This document shows positions 1 to 5,123 of a stretch of DNA of 6,344 nucleotides, piece after piece (the stretch's first letter is position 1; each line of letters starts with the position of its first letter). The stretch covers positions 1 to 6,344 of the forward strand of contig LCEC01000053.1 in the NCBI GenBank assembly GCA_000997475.1, read 5' to 3'. The notes under the pieces are model-generated. The model saw only the letters and a list, made by a program, of their open reading frames with translations, did not search any database and was not told the DNA's origin. Position numbers and translations under genes: made by a program. The stretch comes from Parcubacteria group bacterium GW2011_GWB1_42_6. Lineage in GTDB: Bacteria > Patescibacteriota > Minisyncoccia > Portnoybacterales > GWB1-42-6.

Positions 1-78
1 AGTTTTGGTTCGCCTCGCTTCGCTCGGCGACTAATTCGTATTCAATTTTGGGGGTAAAAACGAATTCACGATTTCGCA
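1..78. repeat. Left arm of imperfect inverted repeat around the recombinase
   Basis: This stretch is the reverse complement of 1482-1574. Across the shared part I see one substitution (C at 67 against the equivalent T in the other arm) and one 15-nt length difference in a run of five-base units (three units here at 11-25, six in the other arm at 1535-1564). Similarity ends at 78/1482. Read on the minus strand, this arm stays open in the same frame as the recombinase C-terminus (NREFVFTPKIEYELVAE and so on), so it looks like a copy of the end of a recombinase gene pointing leftward out of the window. Because the arms are not identical, a simple assembly fold-back is less likely. Confidence 0.85.
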
Positions 79-121
79 TTTTGGGGGAAGAAAATTTTTT
101 AATCCTTAATCTAAAAACAAT

Positions 122-1633
122 ATGAAATATATACTTTACGCAAGAAAATCTACCGAGGAAGATGACCGACAGGTTTTAAGTATTGAAGCGCAACTCGTAG
201 AGTTGCAAGAGGATGCCGCCAAAGAAAAACTTGAAATTGTCGCCTCGCTTTGCGAGGCCAAAACCGCAAAAGAACCCGGGCGAATGAAATTCGCAGAAAT
301 GTTGTCATTGATTGAGAGAGGAAAAGCTGATGGAATAATCTCATGGCATCCCGACAGATTGGCAAGAAATAGCGTTGATGGTGGAAAGATTATTCATTTC
401 GTGGATCGCGGCTTGATTAAGTCCCTCAAATTCCCCACCTTTTGGTTTGAGGCGACACCACAAGGACTCTTTATGCTGAATATTGCGTTCGGTCAATCAA
501 AATATTTTGTAGATAATTTGCGAGAGAATGTGAAGCGCGGCTTGCGACAAAAAATCAGAAATGGCGTTTGGCCCGGCTGGGCGCCAGTGGGTTATCTAAA
601 CAACGCCAAGACGCGTGGTATTGATGTTGATAATGAGAAAGCACTTAAGGTAAGGAAATTGTTTGAAATGTACGCCACTGGAGCATATACGCTTCACTCT
701 CTCGCAAATTGGTGCAAGGAAAAGGGTTTGCGGGGTAATCTTGGTAAAGAGATAGCGTTGAGTAATGTGCAAAGTATTCTACAAAATATTTTCTATATTG
801 GACTCATGAAATATGGTGGGGAAATTCACGAGGGACAGCACGAGCCGTTAATCTCAAAGAAACTTTTTGATTCCTGTCAAGAAGTGATGGCGAAGCGCGG
901 GAGAGCTCACGAATTACACAAAAACGATTTTGCTTTTCTTGGCCTCTTAAAATGTGCCTCGTGTGGAGCAAGTATTACTGCCGAAAAACAGAAAGGTCAT
1001 AATTATTATCGTTGCACCAAGAAAAAAGGTCTATGCCAAGAGAAGCATTATCTTCGCGAGGAAGTGCTAACCGAGCAAATCACTTCTTATCTTCAAAAAG
1101 TTTCTTTGTCGAGCCAAGACACCGAGAAAGTTTTGGCGGCGTTGGACAGCGAACAAGATAAAGCTCTGCAAGACGCACAAGGCAAGGTTGGTCTTTTGAA
1201 AGAGCAGTTAGCACAGGTTGAGGCAAAACTTCAAAAGCTATTAGACATCTATTTAGCTGACGCTTTGTCCACAGAAGAATACGCCGCCAAAAAACAAAGT
1301 TTGCTGTCTCAAAAAATGTCATTGAGTGAGAAAATTACCGATTTTGAAACAAAAGGGTTGTCTTGGCTCGAACCGGCTTGTGAGTTCGTAAAATCCTTAA
1401 ATCAAGCCGCTAATCTAGTTCAGACAGATAATCTTTCCGAATTGCCAACATTTCTGAAAAACATCGGCTCGAACCATATTTTGCGAAATCGTAAATTCGT
1501 TTTTACCCCCAAAATTGAATACGAATTAGTCGCCGAGCGAGGCGAAGCGAGGCGAAGCGAGGCGAACCAAAACTCTTTGACTTTTCCTTTCTGGTGCACC
1601 GGGAGGGAATCGAACCCACGACCGTCTCCTTAA
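122..1633 (+). CDS. Large serine recombinase (site-specific integrase)
   Basis: A DNA integrase that cuts and rejoins att sites through a serine nucleophile. The N-terminal resolvase-type catalytic domain (about 1-140) has the YARKS motif with probable nucleophile Ser10, the adjacent Arg8, and the DRLARN motif at 78-83. A 'recombinase' DNA-binding domain follows (about 140-265, with GWAPVGYLN). Next comes a zinc ribbon with Cys278, Cys281, Cys298 and Cys305, then a coiled coil (about 340-408) typical of large serine integrases. At 503 aa it has normal family length and looks intact. There is no clear Shine-Dalgarno site before the ATG; the 40 bases upstream are AT-rich. The tail is unusual: residues about 454-484 are encoded by the inverted repeat, and residues 491-503 are antisense tRNA-Lys sequence. 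The GRESNPRP peptide is simply what an antisense tRNA T-arm encodes. The tail was therefore probably set by the insertion junction, and the functional protein likely ends its fold near residue 450. Confidence 0.93.
   Translation: MKYILYARKSTEEDDRQVLSIEAQLVELQEDAAKEKLEIVASLCEAKTAKEPGRMKFAEMLSLIERGKADGIISWHPDRLARNSVDGGKIIHFVDRGLIKSLKFPTFWFEATPQGLFMLNIAFGQSKYFVDNLRENVKRGLRQKIRNGVWPGWAPVGYLNNAKTRGIDVDNEKALKVRKLFEMYATGAYTLHSLANWCKEKGLRGNLGKEIALSNVQSILQNIFYIGLMKYGGEIHEGQHEPLISKKLFDSCQEVMAKRGRAHELHKNDFAFLGLLKCASCGASITAEKQKGHNYYRCTKKKGLCQEKHYLREEVLTEQITSYLQKVSLSSQDTEKVLAALDSEQDKALQDAQGKVGLLKEQLAQVEAKLQKLLDIYLADALSTEEYAAKKQSLLSQKMSLSEKITDFETKGLSWLEPACEFVKSLNQAANLVQTDNLSELPTFLKNIGSNHILRNRKFVFTPKIEYELVAERGEARRSEANQNSLTFPFWCTGRESNPRPSP
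242..258. repeat. Short perfect hairpin inside the recombinase gene
   Basis: Seven-base arms GCCTCGC and GCGAGGC flank a TTT loop. The left half (241-250) repeats the ten bases CGCCTCGCTT found at 11-20 in the left inverted-repeat arm, and the same five-base units recur at 1535-1564. It lies within coding sequence (around residues 41-46). It may be a copy of a dispersed low-complexity motif or chance; no function can be read from it. Confidence 0.5.
1482..1574. repeat. Right arm of imperfect inverted repeat, including a five-base tandem array
   Basis: This is the partner of 1-78, lying within the 3' end of the recombinase gene and ending 17 nt before the tRNA-Lys gene. It contains six alternating five-base units (GAGCG, AGGCG, AAGCG, AGGCG, AAGCG, AGGCG) at 1535-1564, where the left arm has three. 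The difference is 15 nt, so the reading frame is kept. The encoded peptide is low complexity (AERGEARRSEAN). The arm could be a recombination substrate, a recombinase recognition site or a duplicated gene end. Confidence 0.85.
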
Positions 1634-1667
1634 AAGGGAGCTGCTCTACCGACTGAGCTACCGGTGC
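1592..1667 (-). tRNA. tRNA-Lys (anticodon UUU)
   Basis: A 76-nt cloverleaf can be folded by hand. The seven-pair acceptor stem GCACCGG/CCGGTGC is perfect. The D stem is GCTC/GAGC around AGTCGGTA. The anticodon loop CTTTTAA has TTT at 1632-1634, and the T loop is TTCGATT. The discriminator base is A and the 3' CCA is encoded (1592-1594). The anticodon UUU reads AAA/AAG lysine codons. Two stem positions do not pair: 27-43 (G/A) and 50-64 (T/T, in the T stem), which is slightly unusual but compatible with function. A possible -10 box, GATAAT, lies at 1683-1688 on the minus strand. Its 3' part overlaps the end of the + strand recombinase gene, consistent with use as an integration target. Confidence 0.95.
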
Positions 1668-1742
1668 TTGATTAACTTTTTTATTATCGCCGAAAATACA
1701 AAGAAAGATAAAATAATTTATACCTCTCTCGTCTTTCTAAAA

Positions 1743-1758
1743 CCCCGCTTCTGCGGGG
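1743..1758 (-). terminator. GC-rich hairpin, possible terminator
   Basis: Perfect six-base arms CCCCGC and GCGGGG flank a four-base loop. On the minus strand the stem is followed by TTTT then AGAAAG, so it could be a weak intrinsic terminator ending transcription from the PaaX/Cas2-like gene before tRNA-Lys. An outer TCTTTC/GAAAGA pairing could lengthen the stem but would sequester the T tract. No + strand T tract is present. The rest of 1668-1873 is AT-rich and I see no gene in it. Confidence 0.5.
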
Positions 1759-1873
1759 CGAAAGAGAAAGCTGCCGGCACGATAAATTAAGCCTATTTTT
1801 CCTTTATTTCATATTACACCATTTTTCAAAAAAGATCAAATCCAACTGCGAGCTAAAAAATGAAATGACTGGT

Positions 1874-1911
1874 GGTGCCAAAAAGTATACTATAGCATAC
1901 TTTTTGGCACC
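1874..1911. repeat. Palindrome P1, downstream of the PaaX/Cas2-like gene
   Basis: A 38-bp inverted repeat with 15-base perfect arms beginning GGTGCCAAAAAG and ending CTTTTTGGCACC, around the centre ACTATAGC. It is the same length as the core of palindrome P2 (2478-2515) and shares the GGTGCCA ends and the CTATAGCAT centre. Differences between them come as compensating pairs. It begins 20 nt past the stop codon of the gene at 1931-2467. No T tract follows on either strand, so it does not look like an ordinary terminator. Confidence 0.9.
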
Positions 1912-1930
1912 CTTTATCAATCACAGAAAA

Positions 1931-2467
1931 TTACAGATTGAAAAATTTTTTTATTTCTTCTTCTTTTTTACCCAAACATTCGGTTTTTATAACCAATAAA
2001 GAATCCTCTATTTGAAGAAAATCACACAAGCCTTGCATCTCTTTTTCGCATTCATACGGGAAAACAAAAACACTTTTTTGAAGATGAAAGAAACAGCAGT
2101 ATTTTAATTTCCTTCTTAAAATTTCTCTTATAAATTTAGTTTTCTCCGGAACATCGAATATTATCAAGCGCCAATTGTGATCCCATTTTTTAGCATTATT
2201 TACCGATAAATTCTTAAATTTAATGCCGATTAGTTTAGCTAAACCCTTTTCGGTTAATCGATATTCTTTTTTAGGTCCGCCCCCGGATTCAAACAAACCG
2301 GAATCAGAATATCTTTTTAAATATCGGCTAAAAGATTTTTCTTTAAATTCATAAGAATCTATCTGCCGCAATTTAGATGATAAACTTTCCCGGGAAAAAG
2401 ACAGACTAACCAAATTGATTATCTCGGCTATAGACAGAAAAATATTTTCCGCCAGACCTGTTTTCAT
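1931..2467 (-). CDS. PaaX-like winged-helix protein with Cas2-like C-terminal domain
   Basis: Probable DNA-binding regulator of 178 aa. Residues about 8-82 look like a winged-helix domain (it ends in PKKEYRLTEKGLAKL, a typical wing and last helix). Residues about 94-165 carry the KWDHNWRLIIFDVPE and LQKSVFVFPYEC motifs of PaaX C-terminal/Cas2-like ferredoxin folds. Asp105 in IIFDVPE matches the first-strand aspartate of Cas2 nucleases. Such proteins are common in Patescibacteria and often labelled Cas2, but no cas1 or CRISPR array is in this window. I chose the ATG at 2467 because the longer reading, from a TTG at 2530, would translate the palindrome. No Shine-Dalgarno site is visible. Palindrome P2 ends 7 nt before the start and could cover the promoter (TATAGC at its centre), suggesting self-regulation; this is inference. 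Regulator, nuclease and mobility protein all remain possible. Confidence 0.8.
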   Translation of the reverse strand: MKTGLAENIFLSIAEIINLVSLSFSRESLSSKLRQIDSYEFKEKSFSRYLKRYSDSGLFESGGGPKKEYRLTEKGLAKLIGIKFKNLSVNNAKKWDHNWRLIIFDVPEKTKFIREILRRKLKYCCFFHLQKSVFVFPYECEKEMQGLCDFLQIEDSLLVIKTECLGKKEEEIKKFFNL

Positions 2468-2474
2468 AGTTACG

Positions 2475-2518
2475 TTGGGTGCCATAAATGATGCTATAGC
2501 ATCATTTATGGCACCCAA
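2475..2518. repeat. Palindrome P2, perfect 44-bp inverted repeat before the PaaX/Cas2-like gene
   Basis: A perfect palindrome of 22-base arms. The arm begins TTGGGTGCCATAAATG and the centre is GCTATAGC. Its 38-bp core (2478-2515) aligns without gaps to P1. It lies between the stop codon of the membrane protein gene (2527) and the probable ATG of the next gene (2467). The central TATAGC on the minus strand could be part of a -10 box, so a dimer bound here would block transcription. As RNA it would form a long hairpin right at the start codon. No T tract follows. Confidence 0.92.
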
Positions 2519-2526
2519 AAATTCAT

Positions 2527-3060
2527 TCAATCAACATTATAGCGCCCCTTCGGCGAGCGCAGAAACATTAAAGCCAGAATCGGCAATAGAAACCAAATGA
2601 ATTTGGCTGTTTCGCCGACAAAAATCGTCCGGACGAAAGGATTCAGATCAATCAAAACCTTGGCTGATAAAAAACTAATCGCCACTTCAATCCCCAATCC
2701 TATCTGAAAAATGCTTGCGATCAAAATTTGCCACCAACCGGCCCTGTCTCGACTGCCAAGTTTTAATGAATGGCGTAAGCCCGAATATGGAATCAAAAAA
2801 TAGAATCCCAAAATTAAAGCCAAAAAAACAAAAATTTGGACCATGCTCTCGGGAGGATTTTTTACTCCCAAAAATTTCAGTTCTTTCCAAGGAATCGCCT
2901 GGGTTAAAATATAGGAAAAATAAATTCCCAAAGTCAGAGCGATAATCCGGCTCCGTCCCATCCACATTCCATAAAAAAAAGCCAAAATAACAAAAATCAA
3001 AACAGTCCCCCAATTCCAAGGACTGGAAAAATTAATGCTGTTCAGTATGGATGAAAACAT
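2527..3060 (-). CDS. Multi-pass membrane protein of unknown function
   Basis: I do not recognise the family with confidence. The 177-aa product is strongly hydrophobic, with about five likely membrane segments near residues 18-33, 39-54, 73-92, 110-135 and 152-168, and a short basic C-terminal tail (RSPKGRYNVD). The first two segments, with glycines between them, faintly resemble CvpA-type proteins, but this is only an impression. The start is well supported: AGGAGG lies at 3063-3068, although only two bases before the ATG, which is closer than usual. It begins 33 nt after the dnaJ stop, so it is probably the last gene of the dnaJ transcript. Its TGA stop is followed after 8 nt by palindrome P2. 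Confidence 0.78.
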   Translation of the reverse strand: MFSSILNSINFSSPWNWGTVLIFVILAFFYGMWMGRSRIIALTLGIYFSYILTQAIPWKELKFLGVKNPPESMVQIFVFLALILGFYFLIPYSGLRHSLKLGSRDRAGWWQILIASIFQIGLGIEVAISFLSAKVLIDLNPFVRTIFVGETAKFIWFLLPILALMFLRSPKGRYNVD

Positions 3061-3093
3061 ACCCTCCTTTTTGCGCCCGAATGGGCGAAATTA

Positions 3094-4018
3094 TTATTCT
3101 ATTTCTTTTTTGAGATTTTCCAAAAGATATTTGGCTTTTTTGGAAAGACGCTTCGGCGTTTTTACTTTCACTTTTATCATCATATCACCAAAACCTCGGC
3201 GGTGTAAACGCGGCATCCCTTTTTCTTCGAGCCTGATCATGGTTCCCGATTCAATTCCTTCGGGAATTTTTAGTTTTAACCACCCATCCATCGTTGGAAT
3301 TTCCACTTTGTCGCCCAAAGCCGCCTGGGAAAAAGAAATCGGCAGTTCAGATAAAAGATTGTCTCCTTCACGGATAAATCTGGAATCGGGATTGACATGA
3401 ATATTGATATAAAAATCCCCCGTTTGTTCCCCCGCCGCGCCCGCTTCGCCTTGGCCGACCAGACTGATGGTTTGGCCGTCGCGGATTCCGGGCGGAATTT
3501 TTATTTTCAGCTTTTTGTGTTCTTTTACTCTGCCTTCGCCCCGGCAAGCCTCGCATTCTTTTTCCGCTTTTTTCTCTTTCGACCCCCCGATAAGCCTCTT
3601 CCAAAGAAATTTCCATATCCGCGCCGATATCCTGGCCCCGGCCGAAAGATCCATTTGATCCCGCGGTGAAAATATTTTCAAAAATATCTTCAAAACCAAA
3701 ATCGCGGTTTTGGCTTTTCCGCCTTCCGCCGAAAAAATCAAAAGCGTCGGCGAAAGAAGAAAAATCCCTGAATCCTTCAAAGCCTTGGAAACCACCGCCG
3801 GCTTTCGCTTGTTCAAAATTGACCCCGAATTTGTCGTATTGGCTTCTTTTATCCGGATTTGACAGAACCTGATAAGCTTCGTTTATTTCTTTAAATTTTT
3901 CCGGATCGCCTCCTTTATCGGGATGAAATTCCTGGGCGAGTTTGCGATAGGCCCGTTTGATTTCATCGGGCGAAGCGCTTTTGGCCAACCCCAAAATTTT
4001 ATAATAATCTTTGCTCAT
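3094..4018 (-). CDS. dnaJ: DnaJ (Hsp40) co-chaperone, frameshifted and lacking most of the zinc domain
   Basis: Co-chaperone that delivers clients to DnaK and stimulates its ATPase. The first reading frame (4018 to about 3570) gives a J domain (1-65, HPD at 32-34), a G/F-rich linker (about 72-128) and the start of the client-binding region (MEISLEEAYRGVERE). The second frame (about 3567-3094) gives CEACRGEG, then KIPPGIRDGQ, PISFSQAALGD and GFGDMMIKVKV of the C-terminal domains. Dropping one A from the six-A run (minus strand; 3568-3573) joins them into a 307-aa protein reading EREKAEKECEAC. Only one CXXCXGXG motif remains of the usual four, so the protein is roughly 65 aa shorter than a typical class I DnaJ and cannot form the normal zinc sites. 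AGGA upstream of the ATG is a plausible ribosome site. Uninterrupted, the first frame runs on to 3368 and the second is open from 3816; those extra parts are not real. It may be a pseudogene, a sequencing error, or rescued by slippage. Confidence 0.88.
3568..3573 (-). other. Frameshift site in dnaJ (run of six A on the coding strand)
   Basis: The upstream frame reads GTC GAA AGA GAA AAA AGC and then leaves DnaJ-like sequence. Removing one A gives GAA AAA GCG GAA AAA GAA TGC, which continues into the DnaJ zinc motif CEAC. A second candidate is the six-G run at 3582-3587 (coding strand), but correcting there replaces the family-typical YRGVERE with YRGSKEK, so the A run fits better. Confidence 0.75.
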
Positions 4019-4028
4019 ATTAGAATCC

Positions 4029-4064
4029 TACGGATTTACAGATCCATACGGATGATACGGATAA
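4029..4064. repeat. Degenerate tandem repeat of about nine bases before dnaJ
   Basis: TACGGAT occurs at 4029, 4047 and 4056, with a one-mismatch copy (TACAGAT) at 4037, giving spacings of 8, 10 and 9. It lies in the 92-nt gap between the 299-aa membrane protein gene and dnaJ and covers the dnaJ leader; the putative AGGA ribosome site is at the edge of the first copy. It may be a short intergenic repeat family or simple slippage. No regulatory role can be shown. Confidence 0.6.
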
Positions 4065-4110
4065 ATTAAATCGGTAATATTCGTATTTATTCATAATTCC
4101 GCAGGGCGTC

Positions 4111-5010
4111 CTATATTTCCACTGTTTCTTTTTGAGCGGAAATATTTCTTATTGATAAAATTCCCGACTTTTCAAGCAGTTTGAATATTCCAAAAGACAA
4201 AATAATCGCCAGCCACATCAACAAAACCTGCAAAATTTTAAGCGCGAAAAAGAAGCTGACAGTCAGCCCCAAAGAAAAGAATTTTTTATAAGGCCGGCCC
4301 AAATTATTAATCATCTGATTGGCTGATTGATAAATTTTATCGCCGATTTCCCTGTTTATTTTTTCTCTTTCCGATTCCATCAACTTTATTTGAACTGAAT
4401 CGTTGTTAAAAGAAAAAAAGTAAGAAGGGCTGGCGCTGGGCCAAATAGCCGATAATTTGCCGGAAAAATTAAAATCGGCGCTTTTTAAAATCGGGTTTAT
4501 TATTCTATCGAAAGAATTCCGAGGAATTACGATCTGTTCAATATCGGTCTGGGCCGGAGGGGAATAATAAAATCCCAGCGAAGCTAAAAGCGCGATTGCC
4601 ATAAAAATATAGCGCAATCCCGAACGCAGAACGGAACTGAAAGATAATTTGATCCTGGAGTTTTTTTCTTTGTCCAAATAAATTATTGAAAGAGACATAA
4701 AGCCCGCTGAAAGAAGAATCACCAGCCACGCCCCCCAATCAAGCAAAAAAACAGACTGATTGACAAAAACCAAAAGAAAAGAAACAAAAATGATTGCCGG
4801 AACCGCCGCCAGCCATCTTTTATCGGCCTCGGAAATAAAAAATATTCCCGCCGCAACCGACAAAATCAAAAAAGAAACAAACGGCGCCAGAATTCTCGCC
4901 AGCCAATCGCCGTCGCTCCATAATGAATTTTTTAAAATCCACCAGCTCAAAAAAGAAAATACGGCGATAGCTGAAATAACCGCTATTCTGAAATTTTTTT
5001 TCTTAGACAT
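4111..5010 (-). CDS. Hypothetical multi-pass membrane protein (299 aa)
   Basis: I do not recognise this family. The lysine-rich start (MSKKKNFR) precedes a membrane segment at about 8-26, with further segments near 38-58, 66-86, 88-111 and 132-150. A soluble loop or domain follows (about 151-240, containing PPAQTDIEQI and a charged helix ESEREKINREIGDK), then a long hydrophobic region (about 245-278) and a short polar tail. By composition the 151-240 part is probably outside the cytoplasmic membrane, but topology is inferred. The gene lies between dnaK and dnaJ, with its own promoter candidate behind the dnaK terminator and 92 nt before dnaJ, so it probably leads a transcript that includes dnaJ. 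No ribosome site sits close to the ATG; AAGGAAG is about 20 nt upstream. Confidence 0.8.
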   Translation of the reverse strand: MSKKKNFRIAVISAIAVFSFLSWWILKNSLWSDGDWLARILAPFVSFLILSVAAGIFFISEADKRWLAAVPAIIFVSFLLVFVNQSVFLLDWGAWLVILLSAGFMSLSIIYLDKEKNSRIKLSFSSVLRSGLRYIFMAIALLASLGFYYSPPAQTDIEQIVIPRNSFDRIINPILKSADFNFSGKLSAIWPSASPSYFFSFNNDSVQIKLMESEREKINREIGDKIYQSANQMINNLGRPYKKFFSLGLTVSFFFALKILQVLLMWLAIILSFGIFKLLEKSGILSIRNISAQKETVEI

Positions 5011-5038
5011 TGAAGTGAAATAAAATTGCGCTTCCTTA

Positions 5039-5068
5039 ATTATATAACAAAGAACATTCTATAAACAA
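5039..5068 (-). promoter_or_regulatory. Putative promoter for the membrane protein-dnaJ transcript
   Basis: On the minus strand, a perfect TATAAT box (5039-5044) lies 18 bases after TTGTTT (5063-5068), a partial -35 match. It falls between the dnaK terminator hairpin and the ATG at 5010, where a promoter would be needed. Expected transcription start is about 20 bases before the ATG. No CIRCE-type heat-shock operator is visible. Confidence 0.5.
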
Positions 5069-5072
5069 ACAA

Positions 5073-5111
5073 AGGCGATCTGCCCCGCGCATTGCGCGGG
5101 GCAGATCGCCT
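5073..5111 (-). terminator. Strong intrinsic terminator after dnaK
   Basis: Perfect 18-base arms (AGGCGATCTGCCCCGCGC on the + strand and its complement) flank a three-base loop. On the minus strand the stem is followed by TTTGTTTGTTT. It starts 12 nt after the dnaK stop codon. The + strand side also has a run of six A before the stem in dnaK's direction, a typical A-stem-T layout. It should separate dnaK from the downstream genes unless readthrough occurs. Confidence 0.9.
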
Positions 5112-5123
5112 AAAAAATCGCTC

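Larger units (their letters stand above)
1874..2518 (-). mobile_element. Candidate palindrome-bounded mini-element carrying a PaaX/Cas2-like gene
   Basis: The unit consists of palindrome P1, one gene and palindrome P2, about 645 bp in all. The gene is visibly more AT-rich than the chaperone genes beside it (hand count of 2041-2160 is about 28% G+C; 5641-5760 in dnaK is about 65%, a GC-rich sample). It sits in the gap between the end of the dnaJ operon and tRNA-Lys without breaking a recognisable gene. Against mobility: no recognised transposase is encoded and no target-site duplication is visible outside the palindromes. The alternative is a resident regulator with two operator-like sites. 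Confidence 0.35.

Noticed and set aside
1592..1633. WCTGRESNPRPSP as a conserved protein tail or motif
   Set aside because: It is the translation of antisense tRNA sequence; the cloverleaf explains every base.
1874..1911. P1 and P2 as intrinsic terminators
   Set aside because: No T tract follows either palindrome on either strand, and the paired differences between copies point to conserved symmetry of another kind.
1874..2518. CRISPR array suggested by a Cas2-like gene and nearby repeats
   Set aside because: There are only two repeats, far apart, each palindromic and flanking a gene; no spacer-repeat series exists on either strand.
2527..2529. UGA recoded as glycine, as in some CPR lineages
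   Set aside because: TGA ends the membrane gene sensibly just before P2, and the conserved genes here show no internal TGA at glycine positions.
1860..2530. Target-site duplication around the candidate mini-element
   Set aside because: Bases just outside P1 (ATGACTGGT) and P2 (CAAAAATTC) show no convincing direct repeat.
2468..2530. TTG at 2530 as start of the PaaX/Cas2-like gene
   Set aside because: The extra 21 residues mostly translate the palindrome and no ribosome site supports it; the ATG at 2467 matches where the domain begins.
3074..3087. Hairpin CGCCC-GAAT-GGGCG between dnaJ and the membrane gene as terminator
   Set aside because: It has only five pairs and no T tract, and it is followed at once by a strong ribosome site, so co-transcription is more likely.
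5011..5123. CIRCE/HrcA heat-shock operator near the chaperone genes
   Set aside because: No TTAGCACTC/GAGTGCTAA pair is visible; the dnaK promoter itself is outside the window.
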